Shown: positions 24,329 through 34,044 of the stretch, one piece after another | Layout: each line of letters starts with the position of its first letter | How positions within the stretch are numbered: the stretch's first letter is position 1 | Origin: Treponema phagedenis | Lineage (GTDB): Bacteria; Spirochaetota; Spirochaetia; Treponematales; Treponemataceae | DNA length: 64,000 bases | Assembly: GCF_008153345.1 (NCBI RefSeq) | Contig: NZ_CP042818.1 | Location: forward strand, 1,860,001-1,924,000 | Direction: 5' to 3' | Position numbers and translations under genes: made by a program | Notes under the pieces: model-generated | Told to the model about the DNA's origin: nothing | Database searches by the model: none | Seen by the model: the letters and a program-made list of their open reading frames with translations, nothing else

Positions 24329-26155
24329 ATGGGAATGAAAGAAGTTGCGATTAAGCTTAATTTAGAAACCGGTAGTTTCTCATCATCTGCACAAACGATA
24401 TCCGATGCTTTTGATAAAATGCTTGGCAAGATGAAAGAAGCACAAGAAGTCGGCGATTTTGATTTAGCTGCGAAATACTCGCAAGCGGCACAACAAATGC
24501 AGCAAGTGTATAACGGCATGGCAAACGGGAATCAAGCCGGAGGCGGAGGAATTGCAGGGTTTAATAATACAGTAGGGGGCATTTCTAATACTGCACAATC
24601 GGTTATCGGACAAATTGGTGCGGGCGATGCTGCGGGCGGTGGATTAACACTTTTAGGGAAAGGAGCCGGTTTACTTGGTAAATTAGGAACAGGCGGAGCA
24701 ATTGCAGGAGCAGGACTTCTTGCGGCAGTTGGCGCCGGTTGGGGGGTAAAAAAACTTTCAGACCTTTATACATCGCATGATGATGCGGCAGAAGCATTAA
24801 ATGCAAGCCTTAATAACACCATGCGCACTCGCTTTGATTTAAGTACTAAGGAAGGACGTGGAGAGTGGCGGCAATTTGCAAAAGATTATCCCGAACGAAA
24901 AAATGATTTTGAGATAAGTAAAGACGGTAAAACCATGATTGAAACATTGGAAAGCCGTTATAAGGTGAACACAAAAAATATAGAAGATGCGTTTACCAAA
25001 GCAAGTGCTGCCGCAAACAGTTTCAGCTACTCAATGGAAGACGGGTTGAGTATGGTTAAACACCTTACGCAATACGGACTTTCTTCGGGCAGTTATGATG
25101 TTGCCCGTAATGTTTTCGGCTGGTCAAGAATGATGGGAATCCAAAAAGAGGAGGCAGCAGATTTTAAAGGTACTTTTTCCCGTTACGGAAATAAGGACGC
25201 GGACAGTTTAGCGCAAGCATATCGAGCGAGCTCTTTTATGGGAATGAAGGAAGGCCAGTACAGTGAAACACTTGGTTTATTACAAAATATTTTTACTGAT
25301 GGTATATCAAAAGGGTTTACAAAGTCGATTGCTGAAATAGGCAGCACAATGACTTTTTTAAAAAATGCAAGCGGCAATAATCCGTTATGGATGGGAGAAC
25401 AAGGCGCAAGTCGATATCAGCAATTAAATGAAAGCGGGCGCAGTGCAACATCTCTTTCTTCGGTTTCGGATATCTTAACGTACCGAGCTATTGCAAGTTT
25501 ATCGGATGCAGAAAAGGCACGCATATTAAAAGAGCACGGATTAGAATCGCAAGGCGGATATCTTGATAATATGCAAATTGCGGAACTTGGATTTTTACCG
25601 GAAATATACAAGAAAAAAATGGGTCTTTTTGAACAAATGTCGGGAAAAGGTAATAAAGCAGGGATGATCGAAATGATTAGAAAAGATACCGGCTTTGACT
25701 ATATACAGGCGGCGCAGTTTTATGAGTTGATGAACAACGGGGAAATAAATAAAGACGCATATGAATCAATAACAAATGCAAGTATACGCCCTGAATATAC
25801 CTCACGTGTCGGAGCATCTACCGGTTCTGCCGAATTGTGGAGGACTTGGACAGCTGAATTGGGAAAAGGTCCGGCGGAACTGACAAAATTTCTCTCGGTA
25901 TTTTTATCCGGCACTCGCCAAGAAGAGTTTAATACGGGTAAGCTACCGGGCATGGGCGAAGGAAGTGTAAATAATGTTACACTAATAAAAGAATTACAAC
26001 AAAGAAAACAAGATTTAGCATTTGAACTCCAGACTCTGTATAATACCTTTTTCCCCGACCAAGAAAAAATTAAGGAAAATACGGAAGAGTTAAAAAAGAT
26101 AAACGCGCAACTTGAGTTATTATTGAACGGGGAAATAAAGGTTGAAAGTCGATGA
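24329..26155 (+). CDS. Tape measure protein
   Basis: A 608-residue protein with the composition and layout of tape measures: helical N terminus, then a glycine/alanine-rich hydrophobic stretch (GAGLLGKLGTGGAIAGAGLLAAVGAG and neighbours, about residues 105-145), a long helical middle, and a coiled C terminus (LAFELQTLYNTFFPDQEKIKENTEELKKIN). Tail length scales with this protein, so a fairly short tail is expected. It lies between minor tail proteins and baseplate hub genes as in other myoviruses. Its stop overlaps the next start (ATGA). Confidence 0.7.
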   Translation: MGMKEVAIKLNLETGSFSSSAQTISDAFDKMLGKMKEAQEVGDFDLAAKYSQAAQQMQQVYNGMANGNQAGGGGIAGFNNTVGGISNTAQSVIGQIGAGDAAGGGLTLLGKGAGLLGKLGTGGAIAGAGLLAAVGAGWGVKKLSDLYTSHDDAAEALNASLNNTMRTRFDLSTKEGRGEWRQFAKDYPERKNDFEISKDGKTMIETLESRYKVNTKNIEDAFTKASAAANSFSYSMEDGLSMVKHLTQYGLSSGSYDVARNVFGWSRMMGIQKEEAADFKGTFSRYGNKDADSLAQAYRASSFMGMKEGQYSETLGLLQNIFTDGISKGFTKSIAEIGSTMTFLKNASGNNPLWMGEQGASRYQQLNESGRSATSLSSVSDILTYRAIASLSDAEKARILKEHGLESQGGYLDNMQIAELGFLPEIYKKKMGLFEQMSGKGNKAGMIEMIRKDTGFDYIQAAQFYELMNNGEINKDAYESITNASIRPEYTSRVGASTGSAELWRTWTAELGKGPAELTKFLSVFLSGTRQEEFNTGKLPGMGEGSVNNVTLIKELQQRKQDLAFELQTLYNTFFPDQEKIKENTEELKKINAQLELLLNGEIKVESR

Positions 26156-27621
26156 TGATCACCATTCACAAAAGCCCGCAGCCAAAAATAGAAATCTTTG
26201 ATTATAATGCGCCAACAGTGCCTGCTTTTACATTATCGGCACAAACCCATGAGTATACGCAACTTTTAAGCTATTCGTTTACCGAAAGCACAATGGATTT
26301 AAAGGGGCGTTTTCAGTTTAGCATTGCAGGCGGAGACAATAATCTTTTTAATGAAATACAGCCGCTTCAAATTGTAAAGATTTACGAGGGGGCAAATACT
26401 CCTGTGTTTATTGGTGTAATTGCAAATAAAGATTTAAGTTGCACAATGAGTCAAGGTGGCGTGCAACGACAAATCAATTTTTCCGGGATGAGTATTACGG
26501 GGTTAATTGCAAACTTTCAGCTCATTCTTGATATTAAGTTTTTATCATTAACACAAATAATGAGTGCGGAAACGATAAACAAGGATATGGTGTTACGCAT
26601 AAATGAACTGCAAACTAAGGAACCTTTAAAAATAAAAAAGTTTTTAGAGCTTACATGGGATACATATTTAGGCTATGTAGGTGTTAGATATTTAAAACCT
26701 ACCGCAGATAAAGCTCCGGTAAAAGGAAAGGCGGGAGAATCAAATAAAATAGTCTATGACATAATTAAAAACTTTATGGGGAATGATTTTTTTGAAGTAG
26801 GAGAAGCAGAAAGTATTCCTGTGCCGATTGCTAATACCTTTTTTAATCAAGGAATAAATACGGTACAACAAATATGGCAAACGATTTTAGCGCCTCCTGT
26901 GTATGAAATGTTTTCTCGGGTGAATGAAAAAGGAAAAACAAAAATAGTTGTTCGTGAACTTCCATTTAGTTTTAGGGAAAACGGAATAGTGCATAACCGT
27001 TGGGGCAAACTACCAATAAGAAAAATAAAATCACCGCACCTCGTCGATTATTCATTGCGTTTAAGTATTGATGAAGTGTACACAACTTTTTTTGCCTATA
27101 TCGAGGGTTCTTCTCTTTCGGCTGATCAGTACATTGTAATTGAGCAAACTGACGGCGACAAAATAGAAAAAAAGATTTTACAAGTTGATGAAAAAAAACT
27201 TAAAACATACGGCATGAAAATGTTACAGGTTGCTTTCAGAGGCTATAAAAAACAAACGGAAAAAACGGAAACAATTACCAATGCAATGCACAAACTTTCT
27301 TTGCGCCTTCGCTCTTGGTTCGGGCGACTTGACGAAATGTACACAGGAAGCATTCGCATTATCAACGATTTTTCTGAAAAACAAATACGCTGCGGAGAGC
27401 GAGTAAGCTTTTTAGGCGGGGAGTTTTATGTTAGAAGTTGCGACCATTCATGGTCCTACGGAGGGACTCCCACAATCAGCCTACAAGTAATACGAGGCGG
27501 AAAGTATAACAAGGGAGGAGAGTTTGTAAAAGTAATGCCTGAAATGGGAACAAGCAATATCGAACTTAAATTTGACGGGGAAGAAACGAATAGTTTAGTA
27601 GATATAAGTTGGGCGAGGTAA
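26152..27621 (+). CDS. Baseplate hub protein (gp27/gpD-like)
   Basis: A 489-residue beta-rich protein directly after the tape measure, translationally coupled to it. Segments such as LQIVKIYEGANTPVFIGVIANKD, RQINFSGMSITGLIANF and the C-terminal GERVSFLGGEFYVRSCDHSW follow the pattern of hub proteins (T4 gp27, P2 gpD, PBSX XkdQ families), which form the trimeric ring on top of the spike. The next gene is the spike, supporting the assignment. Confidence 0.7.
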   Translation: MMITIHKSPQPKIEIFDYNAPTVPAFTLSAQTHEYTQLLSYSFTESTMDLKGRFQFSIAGGDNNLFNEIQPLQIVKIYEGANTPVFIGVIANKDLSCTMSQGGVQRQINFSGMSITGLIANFQLILDIKFLSLTQIMSAETINKDMVLRINELQTKEPLKIKKFLELTWDTYLGYVGVRYLKPTADKAPVKGKAGESNKIVYDIIKNFMGNDFFEVGEAESIPVPIANTFFNQGINTVQQIWQTILAPPVYEMFSRVNEKGKTKIVVRELPFSFRENGIVHNRWGKLPIRKIKSPHLVDYSLRLSIDEVYTTFFAYIEGSSLSADQYIVIEQTDGDKIEKKILQVDEKKLKTYGMKMLQVAFRGYKKQTEKTETITNAMHKLSLRLRSWFGRLDEMYTGSIRIINDFSEKQIRCGERVSFLGGEFYVRSCDHSWSYGGTPTISLQVIRGGKYNKGGEFVKVMPEMGTSNIELKFDGEETNSLVDISWAR

Positions 27622-27627
27622 AAAGCT

Positions 27628-28449
27628 ATGAGAATTGTAATACGAGAGCGAAGCGGACAGGTTACCGGGCAAGTGCCGCTACAAAATACAGTGCCGAGAA
27701 TAGGCATGTGGGGAACAGTAACCGATGTTGACTCTACAAGAAATGCGGTGAATGTTCGACTTACCGGCGGTGTGTTATTGGAAGATGTGCCGGTTGCCAG
27801 CTTGGATGAATGGATTTGTGAATTTAAAGACGGGGACTATATGTCGGGAAGCAGAAACTTACCGCCTGAAAATGCACGGGTTTTTGTGCTGATGCCTACA
27901 GGCACCTTTGAAGGCGCTTTTGTTTTATGCTCAAGCCTTTCGATGTTTGAAAAAGAACACCAAAAAAAATTTATGAGCACAAAGGAACAACGAGCTGAAA
28001 AAAATGTTGAGCGGCTTCGGGTGCGACCGGGAAAATGGATTGAAAAATACAATTATAAAACGGGACAGCTTGAGCTTACCTCTTCGAATGAAAAGGTAAA
28101 GATTGCAATTGCTGATGATAACAATAAAAAGGAAGTGAGTGTAAACGCTTTCGGTGCAAACATTACAATTGACAAAGACGGCAATATTGCCGTGAAGGCT
28201 GCAACGGATAAAAAAATAAGCCTTAACGGCGAAAACTTAAGCGGTATAGTAAAAGCCGATGAACTAAAAACGCAGCTTGGTAAGATGACGGCACGAATTG
28301 ATAAAATGGTAAATACTTTTAACGGGTGGGTTGCTGTTCCTAATGATGGAGGTGCTGCTTTAGCTACCGCAATGAAAACCGTAATAGGCACTATGGTAAA
28401 AGAAGATTTTTCAAATATAAAAAATGACAAGGTAGTGCACGGAGGTTAA
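27628..28449 (+). CDS. Baseplate spike (gpV/gp5-like) protein
   Basis: A 273-residue protein. An OB-like N-terminal region (RIGMWGTVTDVDSTRNAVNVRL) is followed by a repetitive beta-rich central part (VKIAIADDNNKKEVSVNAFGANITIDKDGNIAVKA) typical of spike beta-helices, then a helical C terminus (LKTQLGKMTARIDKMVNTFN). This matches P2 gpV/T4 gp5-type membrane-piercing spikes. It follows the hub gene by 6 bp. Confidence 0.7.
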   Translation: MRIVIRERSGQVTGQVPLQNTVPRIGMWGTVTDVDSTRNAVNVRLTGGVLLEDVPVASLDEWICEFKDGDYMSGSRNLPPENARVFVLMPTGTFEGAFVLCSSLSMFEKEHQKKFMSTKEQRAEKNVERLRVRPGKWIEKYNYKTGQLELTSSNEKVKIAIADDNNKKEVSVNAFGANITIDKDGNIAVKAATDKKISLNGENLSGIVKADELKTQLGKMTARIDKMVNTFNGWVAVPNDGGAALATAMKTVIGTMVKEDFSNIKNDKVVHGG

Positions 28450-28452
28450 GCA

Positions 28453-30129
28453 GTGAGACAAGGATATTTACGAGAGGGATTATGGCAGAATGTATACCTC
28501 ATTGAATTTTATGTTGACAATAATACTTCCCCGTCCGAGTCTTTTGCCTTCGGGGTACCGCCTGAAAGTGAAGAGTTTGTTTTAACGCAACGGAAAACCG
28601 AAACTAAAACTTTTGGCGGACTTGTCATTGATGACTATGGTCATGATGCGCTTAAAATAACGCTTTCAGGAAGTACGGTAAATAATGAGCTTAGGCGAAT
28701 GTACCATACAACCGGAGCGAGTGAGTATGTTACCGGCGAAGAAGAAATATTTAGGCTCAAAACATTGCTTGAAAAATACAAAGGTAATATAAACACGCTT
28801 GGAAAAAAAATCCTTTTATATGATTTATCAAAACATACAAATAGGAGCAGACGAAAAAAAACGATTGACAGTTTTTGCTGGCAAGTGTATCCGGGCGAAT
28901 TTAAAATAAAGCGAACAAAAGAAAAGCCTAATGTATATACGTATTCAATTGAGTTTACCGCCATTCCGGCCAAAGATACCTTTGTGTTTTATAATACAAT
29001 CTTCGGAGTTGATTTTAATAAGGCCTTTGATGCAATTGAACAGTATTTACAAAAGTTAGAAAAAAGTTTGAGTTTTTTTAAATCCGTCTTAGAAAAAATC
29101 AACGAGGCGAGGCGTTTTGCCGCCGCCTGTAAAGAAGTTGCCCTGTATGCGATAAGCGGTACTATTAACGCCTTTAGGATACTGCTTGACGACACTTTTC
29201 AACTTGGCCATTCAGCTATTGCCTTATACCGAGAAACAGTCGGAGCAGAAGGAATACCTGCACTTATTTTTGAAACGGGTGATTTTGTTGCGGCAATGCT
29301 TATTGATTTTATGACCAACATAAACGTATTGGCAAACAACATACATGCAATGAGTAAAAAAGAATTTTATATTCCTGCTGGCGTTTTTGAAGATTGGGAA
29401 GTTACTATAGAAGAACTTGACGCCTTAAGTCAGCTGCAGTGTAGCGGCATTTACAATGAACTATGTGCCTTATCTGTCTCTGCTCAAATGGAACGACCGA
29501 AAGAATACACATTACCGGTTGCACGTGGCGCTGCAATAACCACGTATGGAATGCAAATAGGTTTAATTACCGATGGCATGAGTTTTGAAAGCATCGCCCA
29601 AAATCATTACGGAGACAGTAGCAAAGCGTATATTATTGCTTCTGCAAACAGCGCTGGCAGTATTGATGATTTAAGCGCACGCGGACAAAAGAATGTGCTA
29701 ATCCCAGTGCTGGAGCGAAGCGCTTCTAATTATCAAAATAGGATAATCGGTTTAAGCGGACAGCGCGATAATTACGGGGTCGATATTGCGTTAGACGAAA
29801 ACGGGAATATTTTACTCAACGATCTGCAAACAGATTTTAAATTTGTTACCGGCAGAAGAAACATATCGCAAGCGGTACTTATGCGCTTGCGTGAAAATAT
29901 TAATAAACGAGTGATGCTGCAACTTTATGGAATTAAAACAACAATTCCCGACAGTGAAAGTGCAGGCTCGGCTTATATTTTATCAAGCATAATTCAAACA
30001 CTCAAACAAGAATCGCGTATTAAAGAATTGTTGAGCGTTTCTTTTAAAGGAGATGGGGACGCTTTGCGAATTGATATAGAATACACCGATATTGGCGGAC
30101 AGCGGCGCTCTTTAAGCGAGCTTATATAA
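28453..30129 (+). CDS. Baseplate protein fusion: tail protein, LysM-like, gp25-like wedge
   Basis: A 558-residue protein starting at GTG behind ggagg. The N-terminal region (FVLTQRKTETKTFGGLVIDDYG and following) matches XkdP-like tail proteins. Around residues 375-400 is a LysM-like segment (GMSFESIAQNHYGDSSKAYIIASAN). The C-terminal 110 residues (DIALDENGNILLNDLQTDFKF... NISQAVLMRLRENINKR) resemble gp25-like wedge proteins. Three baseplate functions that are often separate proteins are thus joined. It lies between the spike and the J protein. Confidence 0.6.
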   Translation: MRQGYLREGLWQNVYLIEFYVDNNTSPSESFAFGVPPESEEFVLTQRKTETKTFGGLVIDDYGHDALKITLSGSTVNNELRRMYHTTGASEYVTGEEEIFRLKTLLEKYKGNINTLGKKILLYDLSKHTNRSRRKKTIDSFCWQVYPGEFKIKRTKEKPNVYTYSIEFTAIPAKDTFVFYNTIFGVDFNKAFDAIEQYLQKLEKSLSFFKSVLEKINEARRFAAACKEVALYAISGTINAFRILLDDTFQLGHSAIALYRETVGAEGIPALIFETGDFVAAMLIDFMTNINVLANNIHAMSKKEFYIPAGVFEDWEVTIEELDALSQLQCSGIYNELCALSVSAQMERPKEYTLPVARGAAITTYGMQIGLITDGMSFESIAQNHYGDSSKAYIIASANSAGSIDDLSARGQKNVLIPVLERSASNYQNRIIGLSGQRDNYGVDIALDENGNILLNDLQTDFKFVTGRRNISQAVLMRLRENINKRVMLQLYGIKTTIPDSESAGSAYILSSIIQTLKQESRIKELLSVSFKGDGDALRIDIEYTDIGGQRRSLSELI

Positions 30130-30156
30130 CGGAAGATGAACAGGAGATAAAAAAGA

Positions 30157-31332
30157 ATGGATTTTGATTATAAAATAAAAACCTTTGATGAGATTTACAC
30201 CGAAATGCAGCTAAAGGTATTCGGTAAAATACTTACCGCAACGGACGCTAACTCAGGCAGTGTGCTTTGCTCTTTATTAGAGGCAACTGCACGGCTAATT
30301 GCTGAAGCGTATTTGCATTGCCAAATAGGGTATGCAAAATACTTACAAGATTTAGTGGAAGGGGCTTTTGGCGTAAAAAGGCTTTTAGGAACTAAGGCAA
30401 AGGGGAAGGTTGTTTTTTTTACCGAAAAAGGAAAACCTGCAGCCAGTCATCTTTATATAGCGGTAGGAACCGAAATTGCCTGCGGTGATACTGTTTTTGT
30501 TACCACAGAATCGGGAATGATAGATAAGGGGACGGAACAGTCAAAGCCTATTTTTGCTGAAGCAAAAGAAATAGGAGAAAAAGGAAATGTGCCATCTGAA
30601 AGCGTTGACACTATTTTAAGCGGCTTACATTCAAGTATTGCGGGAGTAAAAAATATACGGCCGTTTGAAAACGGTACTTCCGCCGAAACCGATCCGGAGC
30701 TGCGAAAGCGATTTGTAAATTATTTACGAGGCTTACAACGGACAAACTTTTACGGGGTAAAAGAAGCGGCTCTTAGCACAAAAGCATATCACGTGAACGT
30801 GGTATTATGTGCGCCGCCAAAAGATATTCCCACCCGAGATTTTGACGGAAACCCCATAACAGAGCATAATGTAAATTGTGCGGTGTATGTTTGCGACAAA
30901 GAAGGAGAGTGTTCAGGGGCATTACTTGATGAGGTGCGCAAAACATTACGCGGAGACGGCACGTATAACAATCCCGGATACACACCTGCGGGTGTTCATC
31001 TTGCTGTCGCTCCCATTGTTGCAGACAGACGGTTTCAAGGGGAAGGCAATAAATTAAATCTTGAAATATTTTCTGTTCTTCCTGATAAAGAAGAGGCAAA
31101 GGAACGAGTACGAAAAAAGGTTATAGAATTTTTTCAAGGCTTTGAAGTAGGTCAATCTCTTATTATCACTGATTTAATTCTTGCCGTCAGACAGTTTGAT
31201 TGGGTTACCGATGTAATCATTAAAGATATGAACCTTCCGCAAGGCAGCGCAAACCCTTCCGCAACTGAGTCGCATAAACTCTTGGTTGTAAAAGAAGAAG
31301 ATGTGCTTATCACAATAAAACAACAGGGGTAG
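30157..31332 (+). CDS. Baseplate J-like protein (gp6 family)
   Basis: A 391-residue protein with the baseplate-J pattern: an N-terminal helical part, a strand-rich middle with FTEKGKPAASHLYIAVGTEIACGDTVFVTTESG, the DPELRKRFVNYLRGLQRTN segment, and a C-terminal domain ending in strands. In P2 and related phages J forms the wedge ring around the hub. Gene order (wedge fusion, J, fibre) agrees. Confidence 0.8.
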   Translation: MDFDYKIKTFDEIYTEMQLKVFGKILTATDANSGSVLCSLLEATARLIAEAYLHCQIGYAKYLQDLVEGAFGVKRLLGTKAKGKVVFFTEKGKPAASHLYIAVGTEIACGDTVFVTTESGMIDKGTEQSKPIFAEAKEIGEKGNVPSESVDTILSGLHSSIAGVKNIRPFENGTSAETDPELRKRFVNYLRGLQRTNFYGVKEAALSTKAYHVNVVLCAPPKDIPTRDFDGNPITEHNVNCAVYVCDKEGECSGALLDEVRKTLRGDGTYNNPGYTPAGVHLAVAPIVADRRFQGEGNKLNLEIFSVLPDKEEAKERVRKKVIEFFQGFEVGQSLIITDLILAVRQFDWVTDVIIKDMNLPQGSANPSATESHKLLVVKEEDVLITIKQQG

Positions 31333-31335
31333 TAA

Positions 31336-33249
31336 ATGACAATACAAGATTTTTTTTCAACTGTTAAAACAAATCCGTTTGAAATTGTAAAAGCAAGCGA
31401 TATGGACGTAGGGTTCCAATCGATTGTCGATAATGCAAGCTTTCTTGTACGCTTAGCGGTACAGGCAGAACATGATTTTATCATAGGCGGACAGGTTACA
31501 CCGATAAAAGATAGCTTAAGCGTACGGGTTTCCCCCTTTATTGCGTTTAACAAAAAAACACAACGGCTTTTGTGTAAGGGCACGGAAACGATTGTAGAAC
31601 TTAAAGCCGCCCACGCAACGAAAAATAGAAGAGACGTACTTTTTATTACCGAAAAAGGTTGGGTTGATTTTAAAAAAGAAAACAGAGCCCGTTGGTTTGT
31701 TGCAAGAGGAAATGCGGGACAGACAGGGCAAGAAAACTCAGGGTTTGCAAAGGTAGAACCGCTTAATAAGCGGCAAGCGTTTAAGGTTGCACTTGCCGTT
31801 ATAAGCGGAGAAAACAATTCAGGGACTGCAAAGTACTGCGATGAAGAATGTGTAAAACTAGGTGAAATATCGGTAAAAGCATCTCAGACAAAGTTCGGCA
31901 AAGAAGATATTTTTGCGGTAAGTGCCTTAGCTGAGAATGAAGAAAATGCAGGCTGGACAAATGAAACAATGAGAACCTTCTCACTTGCACCGATGAGCAA
32001 AGCGGCAATGCGCTTTTTTAAAATCCATAAACCGGACGGAACACTAAAAGATGGTGTTGTCGGAAAATCAAACCTTGCGCTTTCAGGCGGCGACATGTTA
32101 ACCGGTGATGATATTGTGATTGGAAAAAAGATTGCAGTAAAAGCGGGCAGCATAAATCCCGCAACAGGAGCATTTGAGTATACTATTCCATTTGTCGGTA
32201 CCGAGCGCCTAGAGTTTACTATTTTCGAGTCTGCAAAAATAAAAGAAGTTTTTGATGTTGTTTTTAATGCCTTTGCGTATGTGTGGAAAACATTTATCGC
32301 AAATGATGCCGCCGTGTATCGATATGCGCAAGGATATACCGATTTGGGGATTGCTGATTTAAATAAAGTTTTTTTTGAGGCTTTGCAAAAAGAAATACAG
32401 GAACGCATTGCCGCAATTGATAAGGAAGCAAAGGAGCGTAAAGAAGCGGATGCGGCAATTAAGACATTTGCAGAAGAAGCAATTGCACAGGAAGCACAAG
32501 AGCGCAAAGAAGCTGATGAGAAGGAAACAAAAGAGCGCAAAGAGGCGGATGCAGAAATTAAGACGTTTACAGAAGAAGCAATTGCACAGGAAGCACAAGA
32601 GCGCAAAGAAGCTGATGAGAAGGAAGCAAAAGAGCGCAAAGAGGCGGATGCAGAAATTAAGACGTTTGCAGAAGAAGCAATAACCCAAGAAGCACAAGAA
32701 CGCAAAGAAGCAGATGAAATAGAAGCTACAGCGCGCATTGCAGGCGATAAACAAATTAAAGAGTTGGCAGAAGAAGCTATCAGCTTATCGGTTCCGGAAG
32801 GTTCAACACTCGGTATATATGATGATGAGGAGCACAAAACATTTTTAAAGCTTGACGGTAAAAGTTTTGAGCCCGCCGAATATCCGCGCTTTTACGAATA
32901 CTGGAAAGAGCATTTAGCTTTTTTAGGTGAAGACAATGAAAAAAAGCCTTTTTTGCCTTATGTAGAAACAGCAGACTATAGCCGCTTAGGCGAGGTTGTC
33001 AGCTTTATCGGAACGGATTACCACCATGAATTTTTGTTGTGCGATGGGGGACCTTTTAGCCCTGATGTATACGCCGAGTTTTACGAGCAGTACTGGAAAA
33101 AACATTTAAGCCACTTAGGCAAAGATAGTATCGGGTGGCCATTGCGCCCTAAACTGAAAGGCAGCATTGCAGGCAGCAATGTATACATTAAAGCCTTGCC
33201 GCATGTTGAACATGAGTTTATTACGCCTGTTATTAAAACAGGAAAATAA
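31336..33249 (+). CDS. Tail fibre/collar protein with 33-residue coiled-coil repeats
   Basis: A 637-residue protein. The N terminus (VKTNPFEIVKASDMDVGFQSIVDNAS) is closely related to that of the fibre at 37103, so the two share a baseplate-attachment domain. Residues about 363-461 are three near-identical 33-residue repeats (KEAKERKEADAAIKTFAEEA and following), a long alpha coiled coil. The C-terminal 150 residues are a folded tip with two repeats of a SFIGTDYHHEFLLCDGG-type unit. Host binding is the likely role. Confidence 0.7.
   Translation: MTIQDFFSTVKTNPFEIVKASDMDVGFQSIVDNASFLVRLAVQAEHDFIIGGQVTPIKDSLSVRVSPFIAFNKKTQRLLCKGTETIVELKAAHATKNRRDVLFITEKGWVDFKKENRARWFVARGNAGQTGQENSGFAKVEPLNKRQAFKVALAVISGENNSGTAKYCDEECVKLGEISVKASQTKFGKEDIFAVSALAENEENAGWTNETMRTFSLAPMSKAAMRFFKIHKPDGTLKDGVVGKSNLALSGGDMLTGDDIVIGKKIAVKAGSINPATGAFEYTIPFVGTERLEFTIFESAKIKEVFDVVFNAFAYVWKTFIANDAAVYRYAQGYTDLGIADLNKVFFEALQKEIQERIAAIDKEAKERKEADAAIKTFAEEAIAQEAQERKEADEKETKERKEADAEIKTFTEEAIAQEAQERKEADEKEAKERKEADAEIKTFAEEAITQEAQERKEADEIEATARIAGDKQIKELAEEAISLSVPEGSTLGIYDDEEHKTFLKLDGKSFEPAEYPRFYEYWKEHLAFLGEDNEKKPFLPYVETADYSRLGEVVSFIGTDYHHEFLLCDGGPFSPDVYAEFYEQYWKKHLSHLGKDSIGWPLRPKLKGSIAGSNVYIKALPHVEHEFITPVIKTGK
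32422..32718 (+). repeat. Three 99-bp tandem repeats in tail fibre gene
   Basis: Near-identical 99-bp units encode 33-residue coiled-coil repeats. Copy number could change by slippage or recombination and so set fibre length. Confidence 0.85.
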
Positions 33250-33273
33250 GAGGTACAGGGAGGAAGGTGAATA

Positions 33274-34035
33274 ATGATAACGATAAACGGAACGGAAATA
33301 ACAGAACTAACATATAATGGTGTAGAGATAGAAAAGGCTCTCTGTAACGGCGTGGTTGTATTCGAAAAAAAGAGAGAAAACATTATAAGAATGAAAACGT
33401 CTGCGGATAGTATTAATCTGCGTGTTACAACAAAAGACGGCAGCCCGCGTGAACTGTGGAACGACGGCAAGAAAATTGCGGAGATGCAAAGCGACACGTA
33501 TCAAACAGTTAGTATCCAGAATAACGCAGAAGAGATAACCATTAAGGGGTATGACATACAAGAGCTGGACTGCGACAACAATCGACTGACCACATTAAAC
33601 ATAAGCGGATGTACAAGTTTGCGACAGCTGGTCTGCTTCAACAATAAACTGACCACATTAAACGCAAGCGGTTGTACAAGCCTGCAATGGCTGGACTGCT
33701 CCAACAATCAGCTAACCACATTAAACGCAAGCGGTTGTACAAGCCTGCAATGGCTGTACTGCGACAACAACAAACTAATCTCATTAGACGTAAGTGGTTG
33801 TACAAGCCTGCAACGACTGGACTGCAACAACAATAAACTAAGTGCCGAAGTTTTCAAAAAACTTTTTGAAGATTTGCCTGAACGCAAAGAGAAAGATGGA
33901 AGGGTATTGTTATATAAAGACGGCGATAGCAACTACAAGGATTTTACGCAGCCTCCCGAACTTGCAGCCGCCTTTAAAGCTGCAAAAGAGAAAGGTTGGA
34001 AGTTCTATAAAAATAACTGGAGTACAGAAATATAA
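33274..34035 (+). CDS. Leucine-rich repeat protein in fibre module
   Basis: A 253-residue protein with an N-terminal beta module (MITINGTEITELTYNGVEIE), then four 21-residue leucine-rich repeats of the form LTTLNxSGCTSLxxLxCxNNx (33586-33837), and a helical, basic C terminus. Repeats of this kind occur in many Treponema and other bacterial surface proteins and bind ligands. Placement between two tail-fibre genes suggests a fibre-associated adhesin or a chaperone-like cap. A signal peptide is absent, so it is probably part of the virion rather than secreted. Confidence 0.65.
   Translation: MITINGTEITELTYNGVEIEKALCNGVVVFEKKRENIIRMKTSADSINLRVTTKDGSPRELWNDGKKIAEMQSDTYQTVSIQNNAEEITIKGYDIQELDCDNNRLTTLNISGCTSLRQLVCFNNKLTTLNASGCTSLQWLDCSNNQLTTLNASGCTSLQWLYCDNNKLISLDVSGCTSLQRLDCNNNKLSAEVFKKLFEDLPERKEKDGRVLLYKDGDSNYKDFTQPPELAAAFKAAKEKGWKFYKNNWSTEI
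33586..33837 (+). repeat. Four 63-bp tandem repeats encoding LRRs
   Basis: Units of 63 bp with highly similar sequence (the agcggttgtacaagcctgc core). The variable codons fall at surface positions of the LRR. Confidence 0.85.
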
Positions 34036-34044
34036 GGCAGCGGT

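Noticed and set aside
31884-32837. Long minus-strand open frame (317 codons) opposite the first fibre gene
   Set aside because: It mirrors the coiled-coil repeats of the fibre; its residues are a Ser/Ala/Phe-rich shadow with no ribosome site or promoter.
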